62,000 bases of DNA from Symbiodinium natans (lineage: Eukaryota > Sar > Dinophyceae > Suessiales > Symbiodiniaceae). The translations under genes and the position numbers were made by a program. The notes under the pieces are model-generated. The model had not been told where the DNA came from. It searched no databases and was given only the letters and a program-made list of their open reading frames with translations. The DNA is taken from positions 377,988 through 439,987 of the forward strand of contig CAJNDS010002154.1 in the NCBI GenBank assembly GCA_905221605.1, read 5' to 3'. Shown piece by piece: positions 33,880-45,865 of this stretch (positions are counted from its first letter, which is position 1; every line of letters starts with the position of its first letter).

Positions 33880-36800
33880 CGCAAAGCTTTCGACCGCGCA
33901 ACGGCGGCATGCACTCACAAGCCTGCTGCTACAACCTTGAGAGGCTCTTCCAAGCTCACCACCAAGTCAAGAAATGCAAACCGAGTCAAGTTAGCCTGAC
34001 GTTCGCAGTCAACTTCTAGATTGAGGATAGCCTGAGCTAGTCTGAATAAATGTATACGCATCGCAAACAGGAGTGAACAAGAGTCGCTGCAGCGCCTGGA
34101 AGCCTTGTGAAGCCACTTCCAGTTCCGCCTCTCCCATTTTCACACCTTATTGCTGCAGATTGCTGCAGGCGCGATACGTTTCAATTCCTGGGCCGCCAGC
34201 TGTTCTGCAGAAAGGTCCGGAAAGAGGCCAGCGGAATGGTGCCATCCTGACTTCCCGGGCGTGCAACGACAACAAACAAGACAAGAAGCGCTGTAGCCTC
34301 CGCGCTCTGTTCGCCCTCACCTGCGACTCACAAACATCCGCAACGCATTGTCTGTGGGCTCACGCTGCATTCCAGTGCCGGCCTTCGCCACCTTTACGCA
34401 GCTGCTCGAACAATGCATTCGAGGACAAGTCGTGATTGATGGCCTTGAACTCGCCCAGCCGCGGTCATCCCAACTTCACACATGGACCAAACAACCTAAC
34501 CTACTATCCCCAAACTAAAAAGGACCAAAAGTCCTAATTCAAGGCAAAACTTTCCTTCTCCAAATTACAATCAGTTCCTCTGAGTGAAAAAACACTAGTT
34601 GCACTATTTCCTAATCCAAATTTATGCGGGCATGGGGTTACATGTTGTTAATACTCTGAACTGTATTGAATGCTTGGAATGGACCTTGAATTGCGGAATG
34701 TGGAGATGTGGAGATAAAAGTGATAAACGCTTCGTTTCGGAATTCTGGGAGTATGGACATGGTAGGATTCCAAAGGTTTTGGGGAACACACGCCACTTCA
34801 CAAACTCCCAAAAAACCCCTCCAAAAAGCAAAACTGTTCAACGGAATTGCCCATCAACGCCCCATGAAAATGAAAGTGAAACGGTAACCCTAGCCGCCAT
34901 CGGCCCCCTCCTTTACCAGGCTTGCACCTGCAAACCAGGCCCCCAAATAGGCTGACAAGGGCCCAGGCATGTTCCCGCAGAAGATCAGCTACCATCTGTC
35001 GCCTCAGTTATACTCTGGGTGCATTCAGTACAGTAGTTCGTGCCCCACAAACCATGGAATGAAGGCTGCTACACATCCTCAAAGACCTCTTTCTTCTTCT
35101 CCTGCGGGAAGGCTTGGCACAACGCTTGGACAATGCGGTGCCAGCTGTGTCTTCACATCCGTCACGGACAATGTTTCTCAAGTTGGGCGCTACTTAGACT
35201 CACTCGCCTCTTGTTGAGCGGCTTTATGGATCCCATGCCTCGATGGTACGGAGGTGCTTCTTGCAATTGTTGGGCAGAGGTGACAACTTCACCTGAGATG
35301 CGCGGGGACCTATCATCTACTCATCTACTAGGTCAATGCTCCACGCAACGCTCGGGACACCAAATGGGACCCCAATCTTCAATAACTCCCGGGATGATGA
35401 GCGTCCTCTCTGCACACTGCAGCTCTCCCGCCTTCAGTCTGAACATCACCTTCCTTGCATCAAAGAGAGGCCCCTGAGAGCAGGGGCGTTTTTGGATGAT
35501 TCCCCCAGTAGAGCAGATCCTACTCGGATGCACGCAAGCTCTATTCAAATTTACAATTATGCAGCACTTTTGTCGACAAAAGCGGCATTTAGTTTAGTGA
35601 CTGGAAGAAGTTGCGCAGAAGCACGTCGTTGGGCGTGCTTCTGCACGGCGATGCCTTGCTGGCATTTCGGATTTCCTCCGCGACCGTCTTCATGATCTTG
35701 GCTTCCCCCTGCCCGCAGCACTGCACCACTGCCGGGAAGGCTTGCACCGGCAGCTCCCTGCGCCTCCTGGCAGGCTTGGACCGCGGACTGCAGGTCCTTC
35801 TCCACCTGCTCCAGTGCCTGGCAAGGCATTCTCAGACTTCCTAAGATTTTCCTAGGTCACTAGTGTAATTAAGCCTGGTGAGTCAATACAAAGACGCGAA
35901 CGTGCTAGCAAGCCCCTTCCCGAAATTTCATCTCCGCCTGGAGCGCACCTGCAGAGTTCGTGACGGCCGCGCCGGTGGAACCTCAGAACTCTCCTCTCTG
36001 TCGTTCAACTTGTTCGCTATCCGCTAAGCTTGTCGTTCTTTACTCTTTTGCTTCATGATGGGCCAGGAAGCGTACTCTTCTTAATACTCCTGCCAAAGTG
36101 ATGCGCTCCTGTTTGCTAGGAGACTAGAGGCGCAACAGGGTCTGCAGCCTCAGCACAAATGCTTCAAGGTTTGGGCGTGTGAAAGCCAAGCACTTGGTGA
36201 GTCCAGCGCTCAGGGCGTTGGTGGCTGCTGCGCATGCCGCAGTGGCCTCAAAGGAATTTTGCCGAAGGAATGGCTTTGGGTGAAGAGGGGTTGTTCGGTA
36301 CAAGACTTTTTATGCCTTTATTTTGAGGGGCTGCAGTATGCTGCAGTGCACTTGCCCTCATGCCTTGGCAACCAAATCGTCCACCATGGAGGATGCTTCG
36401 CCTGATTGCTGCTTAGTAGTGCGTCCCGCTCCAGCTACCTGTTTCGTAAAACCTCGTCTGATCCTGCAGCCTGCCTGTTATCGTATCCGCAGCTATTTTT
36501 TCCTCTGCTTGTTGGCGCTTCTTCTTCAATGCCTGCGTGATGGCAAGCCGCAGCATGCTACTATCTACTTCGCTCACTGCTCCAAGAACATTGCCAGCCT
36601 CCAGCTGCCTGTCGTGCCGATTCTTGGCCTCAGGAACAAGCAAAAGCTGTCCTCTTCGGGGACAGTCCTGCACTCTCTTCTGCACCAGCTTGCCGCCTAG
36701 CAACCTCTGCGACCTTGTTCTTCACATCGCTGTGAGCCACCTGCGCCTGTGAGAGGGGCCAGAGGTTGGGTGCACACAATTGGCCCCGCAAATGCTGGCA

Positions 36801-37290
36801 CGCTATACGTTGCTGAGATGGTGGCGCGCGTTCCACGCACCTCCACGCCAGCACAAGCTCCGACCCCAAGAAGGGGCACTCACTGGGAAAAAAAAATGTT
36901 TCAAGAGTTCGAAGAACATTTGAAGGAATTTGAAACACCGTGCGCCCGCAGGTTCTGGAGCTGCTCCTTCAAGTCCTGAAGGGCAGCCGCACCGCCTCGG
37001 AGTTGTCGTTTTTATGCGTGGCGGGCTCTCTGGAACTGCAGAATGGCAGAGCGTCGCCACCGGCCATTACTTACCAGCAAAACTTTCGGGGACTTGGCGA
37101 GTGCTTCGCAGCTCATCGTGCTTCTGCTTGAGATATGTGACCGTCTGGCTCACCTTGCTGACTGCAGCATCTGCTGCAAGTACTCAAGTTTTCAACCACT
37201 GCTGTGCGCTGCCATGAACCTGTGTGGCAGACAGACTCATACGAGTCTGCGAGTGCGTCTTCGGCCTTCCTCACCTCAGCAACTCGAACA
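33880..37290 (-). CDS. Coiled-coil gene, second helical block
   Basis: Minus-strand exons that read as long charged helices, in order: 37225-37290 (VAEVRKAEDALADSYESV), 37080-37200 (LEYLQQMLQSA; TYLKQKHDELRSTRQVP), 36935-37000 (ALQDLKEQLQNLRAHG), 36650-36750 (AQVAHSDVKNKVAEVARRQA), 36480-36635 (VLGAVSEVDSSML; ALKKKRQQAEEKIAADTI), 35740-35829 (QALEQVEKDLQSAVQACQEA), 35590-35705 (IMKTVAEEIRNASKASP; NDVLLRNFFQSLN), 34370-34435 (LSSNALFEQLRKGGEG) and possibly 33880-33985 (FLDLVVSLEEPLKVVAAG). Heptad-like spacing of Leu/Val/Ala with Glu/Lys between suggests coiled coils. No motor, ATPase or membrane motif is seen. A scaffold or cytoskeletal role is only a guess. Confidence 0.6.
34440..34965. other. 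AT-rich island inside the coiled-coil gene
   Basis: About 500 bases are clearly richer in A and T than the surrounding sequence. No coding frame, repeat or known element is recognised. It probably lies in an intron. Confidence 0.5.
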
Positions 37291-37399
37291 GCAAAAACTC
37301 CACATCAGGATGCACAGCCTGGGTCGCAAACGCAAGCCATAAACGGTGTGTAGACCTGAACTTGGGTAAATCTAGCTGCAGCCAGTCTTAACGCCTCGC

Positions 37400-38400
37400 C
37401 ACGCCTCTAAATAAGTGGTGCCGCCGGAGCCCGAGATGGTGACAAAGCCTAGAGTGGAGGCAGCGAGAGGCCGCAGAAAACACACGGCTGCATTGCCAGG
37501 CGCGCCAGGCCGTGGATCCTGGGGCGCTGGCCTTGGGCATCGTCCTGAGCCTTGCACTCGACCTTGGCTGAGAACACCAGGACTGCAAGTGATCCTTGAT
37601 GCCTGGAGCCTGTGAATCCTGATCGTACACAAGCGCAATGACATACTGAGCATGCTGAAGGCACTCGAAGGTGCTCTCATGCGCATTCAAAACTTGACTG
37701 CCCAACCCTACTACCCTAGAAGCCTGACAACTACATGGACGCCTGTGATTCTCCATCGCTCGAAGAGCCGTCGAAAAACAAACAGACTGCTCCCCTTTCT
37801 GCAGGTCGGCTTGCTGCTGATGTTGTCTGCCTTTAAACGGGACAGTGGATCTTGCAAGATGCTGATGTAAGTCCGGACTTGTCTATAAGGATATGTGTAT
37901 GTAGCCCATGACTCATGATGTAACCGAACTTACTTGCAGTAGGTGACTGTCCCAACTGTCCTTCAAGCCTTCTCCCCTGCGGCCGCTGCCCGCACGAGTC
38001 CGCTCTGCGGCTCACGGCGCGGAATCCCCAGGGCTTCCAGGACCTAAGGGCTCCCCTGCCCGGAGAGAAGGCTCTGCTCATACGCTGCTACAAAAATCAG
38101 GAGCTATAGGCTGGAGAACTTGACCACGGAAGTATTGGGTGGTCTGCTAGCTTCGGTCCCCGACAACATACAAGCAATATTACTAGCGCTTCAGGCAGTA
38201 TTGCAATGCCTTAGCAGACGATAGAAGCTAAGGATCTGAGACGCCCTGTTGTAGCAGAGTTTCGGTGCTGCACAACTTACAATGTCAAACGAGGCCAGCT
38301 GAAAGTGGACAACGGACATGAACAGCAGGGAAGAGCACAAGTCAGATGCCTCGTTCACCTCCAGCTTGCGGAGGGTATTGCTGCCAACCTCTGCCGTAAA
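37400..38400 (-). CDS. Coiled-coil gene, SH3-like module 1
   Basis: Exons in order: 38341-38400 (FTAEVGSNTLRKLEVNEASD), 37960-38040 (LEALGIPRREPQSGLVRAAA) and 37400-37464 (STLGFVTISGSGGTTYLEAW). The first and last match the two ends of the module in copies 2 and 3 (LRKLE-x-x-E; G-F/W-V-T-x-x-G-x-x-G-T-x-Y/F-L-E). The GTTYLE ending is the best-preserved version here of the ending I recall for this module (GTVFLE). Confidence 0.55.
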
Positions 38401-38689
38401 CAATGTGGACACATGGGCCCTCGGTCAATCTCCAAGTTTGGCTGCCGCGGGTGCGTCGCTGAGTTGCGAGCTTCCTTCTCGGAAGTCATTGTGACGACCG
38501 CCACCTGCAGCTCGAACGTGCCAAGTTGCGAACCCGATCATCACACAGTCACAAGGGTTTCCCTCCGAGGGGCGGACGCACAGATACGAGAGCTTCATGT
38601 GCTCTTCAAACCTGAGCCAGCATTCTGTCGACCAGCGCACAGCCCGATGTGACTGGCTAGCGTTGCCGCTTCTTCTTGCTTGATTGATG

Positions 38690-41600
38690 ACTGCGGCGAG
38701 ACAATTCCCGCATGATCCACAGGCCCTGGCTTCTCTGCAGAGATGCCTTCATCCTGCCAGTTGCGGCTTCCCGCAAGCCCAGGGCAACGTGTCCGAAGCT
38801 AGCAGGAAACTGTTGCCGGCATGACCGCATCCGCAACACCCTCTGCATCCATCTGGGCAACAGCTGCTGGGAGAAGCTCTTGCTCCTCGAGCGTCGGTGC
38901 CGGTGCAACCACTCGGGGCGTGTGGCTTCCACATGGCATTGCAAGTGCCACTATCGGGGGTCAGATCCGCCAACAAGTGCGCGTTGCAGTTTGCGCCATG
39001 GATTGTCTCTCCATGTCTTTCCTCCTCCGTGCCGAAAAGGTCAGACAAGTCCTGAGCAAGTCAGTCCAACTTTCTTGATCAACAACTCATGCAACCTTCC
39101 TAACTGCTCTTCGTTGTTCAGCCACCGCTTGTAAGGAAGGGTCGGGTGGCTCCGGCTGCAGCGACTTGAGCGCCGCAACGATTCCTGCAACGGACAGATG
39201 GTGCCACTCGGGCACTGCGAACATTCGAATCCGCATCTAGGAAGCTTGTTGAAGGGGACCGGAGCCGGAAGGTGAGCCCGAATCACAGCACTTCCAGTCC
39301 TGCAGGAATCAGGCGGCCGTCGCCTCCAGAAGCTTTGGCCTTCAAGGCTGATGGCAGAACATCGCATGATGACACACGACGAGATGTCACGGTGCAAGTA
39401 GACAGAGGTACGGAAACGTCATGGTGCTCCTTTTGTTTTGCTTCCTTTCTGTTGGGACTGTCAGCTTGCGGCGAAGTGCCGGTATGTGCTGATATTCCTT
39501 CTAGCCTGGGATGGAGGGTTGTCAACGCCACACACATATTGCCATCCGGATTGCCTTGCTGTGAAGCCAGGTTGAGATCAAACCTGCTGATTAGATGCCA
39601 TGGGTCCGCCAGAGAACCCCTGTCAGGGCGACTCTGGAATGTCTGTTAACGTTCTTCTTTCCTTATTCGGCAAAACCTCACATGAACTCCTAAGATCTCC
39701 TAAGTCATCGTAACTCGTCCAGCTCTGACCACTGTGGCTGGACTTGTGCTGGGGTCGTCTCCAGCTCTGCAAAGAGTGCAGCGGGAGCTTTGGAGGTGGC
39801 GGTTGCATGCCGTCGCAGCCTGCATGTGCAGCCACGGGAAACCTTTTAGAAATTCAGGGCACCTAGGCAATTTGTTTAGACTGGGATCACCTGGCTCACG
39901 AGATGTTGAGACGCGCACACTTCCAGCACGTGGCCCAGGCGCACCAATGCTTGCAACTCCTGGCATCGGCTGCCCACTCACAACCCGAAACGATACATCG
40001 AACTTTCCCTTCAACGTTAATTGTCAATTGTGGCTGTAACCTGCCCCTTGCTGGCTTGGAACATCGCCGCAGTTTCATTGAGCTTGTCCAACCTGGGCGC
40101 CACAGAACACAGGTGACAAAGGCTGTGTATTGAGTCCTAGACACCCACAACCTAACACAAATGTAAAAGAGAAGGCGAGGGGCTTCTCATCGAGAACCTT
40201 GAACATCTCGTTCGCTTCCTGCATCCTGGCCAAAGATGCTCAGAGGATCGAAGCTCTCAGTCTGTCAGACACAAGTTCAGCCCTGCTCCCCCTCTAGGCA
40301 TGACTCCATTTCTGCTGACACCGTCGCTTGCAACTGCCCCACACGCGCATTCATCCGACATTGAGCACACATGACGAGCTTGCTGCTCCATGAACATGTC
40401 GGGGCGGCAGGCAAGTTGCCACAAATCGGTGCTCCTTGTCGTTTGCATCCTTCCTGTCAATCCGTCTCCGCCATGGCATGAAATGGCCAGCTGCTCGTCA
40501 CTGCTAGTCACTGCTAGTCCAGCTGAACTCAGTGGCTTCTGCTTCCGGCTTGCGAAACCCCAGCCTCTGCTCGTCCAGCTTGGTCTGCAGGGGCGCCAAC
40601 TTGGCAAACATTTCCTGGACAGCATGGTTTTGCCATGGTTTTGCCGATCTGCAAACGCTTGTAGGGAGTGAGGTCACGCTTGCAGCCTGGAATTCCTTCA
40701 ACACTTCAGAGGTGTCTGTCGTAACCTGATGCTGCGCGGAATGCACACAGGATCAGACTCTGCACCGGTACACTGGGCCAAGGGCTCCGTCGGCTTTGGC
40801 CTTCTGCAACCTGCTCTCTGGAGTGCTTCTCAGAAGCTGTGGAATCAAGAAAGCTGCGAAGGAGAGGAGAATGAAAAAAGGGAGAGGGAGAGGCGAGGGA
40901 GAGGAGAAAGAGCCGAGTAGGAGAGAAACGCCTCGGAACTGGGAGTGCAACACATGCTTGCGCGCTCAGTTGCGTTCACTTCGTTTCGGGGCCCAGACCG
41001 CTCCACCAGGGGCACTCGAGCTGCTTGGATTGCAGTCGTGGCCTTCGCTGATTCGCACTTCGTTTCCAACTCCCTCCGCCAACCCTGCCACCCGAGGATT
41101 AGGGCTTTTTCGTGTAGCATATATGAGTTGTGACAGTTGCTGGAGAGTACGTAGTCTACCGTCAGTGAAGGCATGTAAGGTATTTGGCACTGCGGGATGC
41201 AACAAGAACGGAGGGCCTCTGTCTGTGCTGCTGCGGCCCTTGAGAGGACGGACTGCATCTGCAGGGGCTCGGCATCCTGTCGTCTCTCGCCATGACTCGC
41301 CCCAATTTTCGGGGGTGACCCTTCTACTTCTGATATCTTTTGACCCAAATCATCTGCGCCCCAAGTCCTCGGGAAGATCCATCAAGGCCTGGAAGGCCTC
41401 CTTGGAAGCTTCCACCTGCCGACGCCGACAGACTCTTCCTCCAGCAATCTGGTGCCGGACCATGGAATCTACGCGGCATCCTTCCGTCTTGCCAAAGAGG
41501 GCCAACATATGAGCAGTTGTTTGGATCCGACAACTCCTTGTGTAAGAAGGGCAAGAAGACGCAACACTTTTCACAAGGCAAGAAGGAAGAGGAAGCAGAG

Positions 41601-41695
41601 AGATCTTCGGGGCAAGGAAGCAAGTTCAGCCTTGGCTTCGGCAAGCTCAATGCTTTGGGCCATGGCCTGCACGGTGCAGTGTGCAGCTCGGGGGT
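38690..41695 (-). CDS. Coiled-coil gene, first helical block
   Basis: Upstream part of the same gene, or a neighbour of the same type. Exons in order: 41615-41690 (AMAQSIELAEAKAELASLP), 41353-41433 (RRQVEASKEAFQALMDLPED), 40690-40735 (TSEVLKEFQAASV), 40555-40625 (EMFAKLAPLQTKLDEQRLGF), 40175-40225 (MQEANEMFKVLDEKPLA), 40030-40110 (LDKLNETAAMFQASKGQV), 39710-39770 (ELETTPAQVQPQWSELDEL), 39100-39195 (VAALKSLQPEPPDPSLQAVA) and 38815-38925 (PTLEEQELLPAAVAQMDAEG). They are amphipathic and Ala/Glu/Lys/Gln-rich. The gene begins just downstream of the GT25 gene on the same strand; its start codon was not found. Confidence 0.6.
40855..40925. repeat. GA-rich tract
   Basis: An imperfect purine tract of GAGAGG and GGAGA steps in an intron position. 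Not coding. Confidence 0.8.
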
Positions 41696-41725
41696 TTTGG
41701 GATGGTTTTTCCTGTTTTTTTGGGT

Positions 41726-41738
41726 GGGGGGGGGGGGG
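41726..41738. repeat. Poly-G run (13 G)
   Basis: A homopolymer that follows a T run and GGGT. It lies between the GT25 stop codon and the next coiled-coil exon. Its length may be inaccurate in the assembly. Confidence 0.85.
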
Positions 41739-41825
41739 ATAAGGAAGTGCTTAGGTCCCCGAGCGGCCTAGCTAGTACCTGTTACTCTTCTACGTACCAT
41801 ATGTGCGCATCTTGCGGTCGCCTTT

Positions 41826-43080
41826 TTACGCCGTCGCGTCGGGATCCTCCGCGCTCTGGTTGCTGTTTATGAAATCAACGTATCTGTCGCAGTGCTCGGG
41901 ATCAGCCAGCAAGCTGTCAAGATGTGTCATGGTCTGAATGTCGGAATCCAGACCTACCTCGCTCTTGGGGCTGTAGAAAAGTAAATGTCGAGGGGCAACT
42001 TTGAAGCAATGGCCATGCTGGACCAGCCAGAGTGATAACGCATGGTCCACCTGTCCGCCTACAGGGAAAGCCTCGTTCAGAAGAGTGGCGGCGGCTTCCT
42101 TTTTAACCGCCCATGCATACAGACCATAGAGAGGGCTGTACATTCTAAGCATGGGCACTTCATCCGCCTCAAGCTCCTCCCTATCCACCGAGCCACGAAA
42201 TTCGTCCACATAGCCGCGCATCTCATCAATCTGCAGCTCGAACTTTGCACGCGTATGTTCCTGTTCAGTGTCTCGGCCACCAGGTGCGAACCCATCAAGG
42301 GTTCCACCATGGTAGCCCAAAAAAACAGCATCCCAGTTGGAGGGCAAACGCTGGACTGCCTTGGCGATGACTTCGTGAACGTCAGGAACCAGGGCCTGGA
42401 TATCATCTTCCATAATTAGTCCCCACTCGGCCGTCGGATGCTCTGCTACCGTTCGCAACGCTTTGTGATGGGACATTGCGCAGGCAATGCCTCCAGCGGT
42501 CAAGTGGTCATGGAACTTCACGAGTTCACCATCTTTGTGTACAATCGTGTGTGCACCGATCCTTTGGGCCTCCTGCGAAACTGCAAGAGCTTCCGGTGTG
42601 ATGTACTGCAATATGTCTGGGTTGTCGAGATCCAGGGTCCGCCCATCCACTGCATCAACGCGGAGGAGTCGTGACAGAATTGCCGAATTCCCTTCGGCTA
42701 GGACATGCGCTAGCTGTAGGCGTCTGTCTGCTCGCCTGGCGAGGTTAATGAACACTGCACACCAACTTTGCGGGATTTCAAGGCTTGGGAAGCCAGATCG
42801 GCGGGCCACCGCGTCACGTCGGCCACACCTGGCTGAAGCGGCTGAAGCGGCTGAAGTCCACTGACTCCATGACCTGATAGCCCCACACCGCCAACGCGAG
42901 TTCCGCACCGCCACGGTCAGCACAATGGCAGATGTAAGTGATGTAAGGGACACAAACGGCGACACTTGCCTCACTTGGCGGACTGGACAGCGACGGGGTG
43001 CCAGCCGAAGCGGAGGCGAGACAGACAAATGAGGCCATCGCAGCTCAGAGGTCTCAGGATGGCATGGCTGCCACGCAAGC
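41826..43080 (-). CDS. Glycosyltransferase family 25 protein
   Basis: Long uninterrupted frame ending in a stop at 41826, the clearest single-exon coding region of the window. GT25 motifs in order: CAVFINLARRADRRLQLAHV (start of the fold), RVDAVDGRTL, GGIACAMSHHKALRTVAEH, WGLIMEDDI (acidic metal/sugar-nucleotide motif), LPSNWDAVFLGYHGG, SPLYGLYAWAVKKEAAATLL and GGQVDHALSLWLVQHG. Family members transfer a hexose, such as galactose, to hydroxylysine or lipooligosaccharide. The frame is open about 100 codons upstream of CAVFIN; that part has an Ala/Glu run (AEAAEAAE) and no signal peptide, so the true start or first intron lies between about 42750 and 43080. It may be secretory-pathway or cytosolic. 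Confidence 0.9.
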
Positions 43081-43229
43081 ATCTGCCCGCACACTCGATT
43101 GGTTTGGGGCTTTCACTATCGATGCCAGTTTCTGCAGGGCTGGTTTGTCAAGGTTGCGAGCGCATGGAGAAAAATAGCGAGTGTGTGTGTGTGTGTCCTT
43201 GGGTTCCTACAGCGTGTCCATGTCTTCAG

Positions 43230-44075
43230 CACTACTTGAAGCTAACCAAAAGCAGCTGGACGCGCAGCAGGAAGTGCAACAATGCTTTAGCACTCAGCTG
43301 ACTTGTGGAACACAATAGCAGCTTGCAATCAACTCTGCAGGTTTGCAGGGGCCTTTCTGGCCTTGGCATACTGCCTGTCTGTGCTTCCTCTGCGTACCTG
43401 GCCAGACAACAGTCGAGCGCTCCGATTTGGCTAGTCAGAATAGTGTGGTTGTGTTGTGGCTTTGTTTTCAACTCTACGCCCGAAAAAACCTCTCGTAGCC
43501 TGCTACTGACGTGCACTGAGCTGTCGGAAGCTCTGACCCGTCGCACCTCGGCCAACCGCCGCATTGCAGCATCCAGACGCTTTTGAAGCGCCTGCAGGCA
43601 TGTCAGCATCAATCAAGGCACCAAGAAGAATGCCGTATCTCCGGTCCCACTACTGCGCTCGAGTGACTCGAGTGACTCGAATGCCCTTGCAAGAAATCAA
43701 GCTGTCCGCTGTCTCCAGCTCTAGGTGCGGCACATCCAGCTGCTCTAAACAAGCCGCCTGGCGTTCGTGTCGCACACACAGGCACCCTTTCCTTTGTCTG
43801 ACCCTGCTACGCTGTGGCGTTACCTACTCTCGGCCAATGCACATCAAGCAATCTGACACCGACAGCTTCTTGATCCACGTCGCGAGGTTGACTTGTCAGC
43901 TGCTCGAAGCTCTCTCCTCAATGGCGCATCCCTTCGTGCGTTCTTTCTCTCAGTGATTGTGGCGTCGGGCTTCTTGAGCACTTTCAAGCACCTCTGCTTC
44001 TTGCGTGACTGGCGTAGGGCAGCTGTTGCGCCGTTCTTGGCAGTCTGCTGTGGGGAGACCTCCACGCTTGTCAAT
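43230..44075 (-). CDS. Coiled-coil or basic exons downstream of CCCH fingers
   Basis: Exon-like segments on the minus strand, in order: 43844-44075 (a basic frame with LKVLKKPDATITERKNARRD and APLRRELRAADKSTS), 43660-43735 (LDVPHLELETADSLISCK) and 43500-43595 (ALQKRLDAAMRRLAEVRRVR, a clear charged helix). They sit between the CCCH finger exons and the GT25 gene. An alternative frame over 43840-43920 (FEQLTSQPRDVDQEAV) is also open, so the first choice of frame is uncertain. They could be the C-terminal part of the CCCH protein. Confidence 0.45.
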
Positions 44076-44079
44076 GCAT

Positions 44080-44659
44080 GGGTGCAGGCGGGATGGGCGG
44101 CATGGGCGGCATCTGTGTCGCGCTGGGCATGGGGCCGAAATTCGCGCCCCCAGGCGGTGCGAACGGTGGGGCAAATGGCGGGCCGGGGCCAGGAGGAGGG
44201 GGCATGCCAGGGGAGCCTGCGAAATTGCCTGCGACGCCTACCACGTGCGCATGCTTGCAGGAGTCGCCAAATCTGCACCATCCAGACTTCTGAAAGAAGG
44301 CGCAGATCTCCCTTGGGGCAGCGCCCTTGCCCTGCGATGTGCACGCGCAATCAATATGTAGCCAGAAGATGTAAGACAGCAAAAACGAAAAAAAGCTCAA
44401 CAAAAAACTAAGACGCTTGGGAATATGTTCTGGTTACCATGTCAACTGCAAGCCACGGCACTCCCTGCGGCACTCCCTGAACGTGTTTGTGTCGGCAGGC
44501 GTCGCCATATTTACACCAGCCGGCCAGAGCAAAGAAGCGGCAAACTTCTCCGTCTGCATCAGACATCACAGGATCTCGGTAGCCAGATCTGTCAAAGCCC
44601 TCGGCTGTCTTGGTCTCGTTGAGCTCCGGCCCAGGTGAGACGAAGCTCGTCTCCACCAT
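44080..44659 (-). CDS. CCCH zinc-finger protein, two fingers in two exons
   Basis: Exon 1 (about 44465-44659) contains CRFFALAGWCKYGDACRHKH, a perfect C-x8-C-x5-C-x3-H finger. Exon 2 (about 44080-44345) contains CAFFQKSGWCRFGDSCKHAH, a second perfect finger with the same spacing, followed by a Gly/Pro/Met-rich tail (GMPPPPGPGPPFAPPFAPPG). The ATG at 44657-44659 has an in-frame stop 15 codons upstream, so it may be the real start, or a 3' splice site lies between them. CCCH fingers of this type bind single-stranded RNA and act in mRNA decay, processing or translation. The cold-shock and RRM exons directly upstream on the same strand could belong to this protein or to neighbouring genes. Confidence 0.85.
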
Positions 44660-44774
44660 TATGGCGTGACTGCAGACCTCAGGCCCGACTCGATTCTTTC
44701 ATGCTGATTTGGTCTCTCTTCCTTCCTGCACATAGCCCCCGTGGGGCCCGCCCCGAAGGGCGTGCTCGACCGGG

Positions 44775-44972
44775 TTTGGTCTTCTTCTTCTTCTTCTGCA
44801 GCGAAGAGGCCCCCCTTGCGGAAGGACCCCGGCCACGGGTTTGGTATCTCTCTCTCTCTCTCTCTCTCTCCCTCTCCTGCACGCGTAGCCCCCCCCCAAA
44901 AGGAAGGCTGCCCCAAGGGGCGCGCGAAGTCCAAGGGTCCGTCTCTCTCTCTCTCTCTGTCTCTGTCTCTTT
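44775..44972. repeat. CT and CTT microsatellites
   Basis: (CTT)n at about 44779-44798, (CT)n at 44846-44870 and again (CT)n at 44941-44968, separated by unique sequence. Confidence 0.9.
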
Positions 44973-45564
44973 CTTGGCGTGGTGCCGGCACATTGAGACC
45001 ATCAAGCGGTGCCCGCGCAAAGGCAGCAGGCATCGAAGCGAGGTAGCAGTTGAATGCTACGAAGGTACCTGCAGAAACGAATGGCAACCCTGTGCACGAA
45101 ACTGTTCTTGGATGCTATGAGGCTCCGGCCTGGCGTAAGGGTGACTGCCAGGGACGGACTGACATACACCGCGCGCCCAAATACTTGATTTACCTGGGAT
45201 TAGGGAGATGCATTTAAGGAGAAAGTACTATGATACGTAGCCGAAACTTGAACAGTTGATCCCACACGTCTCACTTGATTTCACTTGATTTCACGTGCCC
45301 ACCTCTGCGCACTCGATCAAGCCCGCTTGTCGCCCGCTCATGTCTGCTGGCAAGATCTTGAAGTTGCCTCGGCTCTCCCGAATGGCTCTAATCTTACAGG
45401 TTACAAGCTTCTGCAGCTCATATGAGCGCCGCTTGTGCTGAGCGAAACCAAGCTTCCAGTATGCGCGTAACTATTCCTCGCCGATATACCTGGTGCAAGC
45501 CAAGATGGATCAGGGCTAGTGGCAAGCGCGGTGCTAGAGAAACAAAGCGAGCCAAAAGTGCGTC

Positions 45565-45865
45565 AAGCAGCGAATCAAAGGGGAAGATGCCTGGGGCTGT
45601 CCCTTCGGAGACCAATGCAAAGGAAAAGCCAGTGTGTCACCCACGCACGCTTTGCCACGCTCCAGGACGTCTCTGAAAGCGTAGATGTCCTGCTTGCCTA
45701 TGTCAGCCTGGCAGGGACAGGAGTGCTTCTAGTCTGAACTAGTCTGAACCCAAAACTGTGCATCACATCCGGACGGGTCCTCGGCATCTGGAGAGTGTAT
45801 GTACCCGCACTTCCGCTGGGCATCGAAATGTTTCAGTATGCCGGTGTAAACTTTCCTAGGTCCAG
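45565..45865 (-). CDS. Cold-shock-domain protein, two exons
   Basis: Exon 1 (about 45755-45862) reads RKVYTGILKHFDAQRKCGYI followed by HSPDAEDPSGCDAQFW; exon 2 (about 45570-45706) reads DIYAFRDVLERGKACVGDTL followed by AFPLHWSPKGQPQASSPLI. Together they cover a whole cold-shock domain: the G-x-(L/V)-K-x-F-x-x-x-K-x-G-Y-I strand with its aromatic residues, the D-I-Y-A-F second RNP-like strand, and the K-G-x-P-Q-A ending. Cold-shock domains bind single-stranded RNA or DNA and are common in dinoflagellates. The intron between the exons is very short (about 45 bases), and its exact ends are unsure. Lies between the RRM and CCCH exons on the same strand. Confidence 0.77.
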
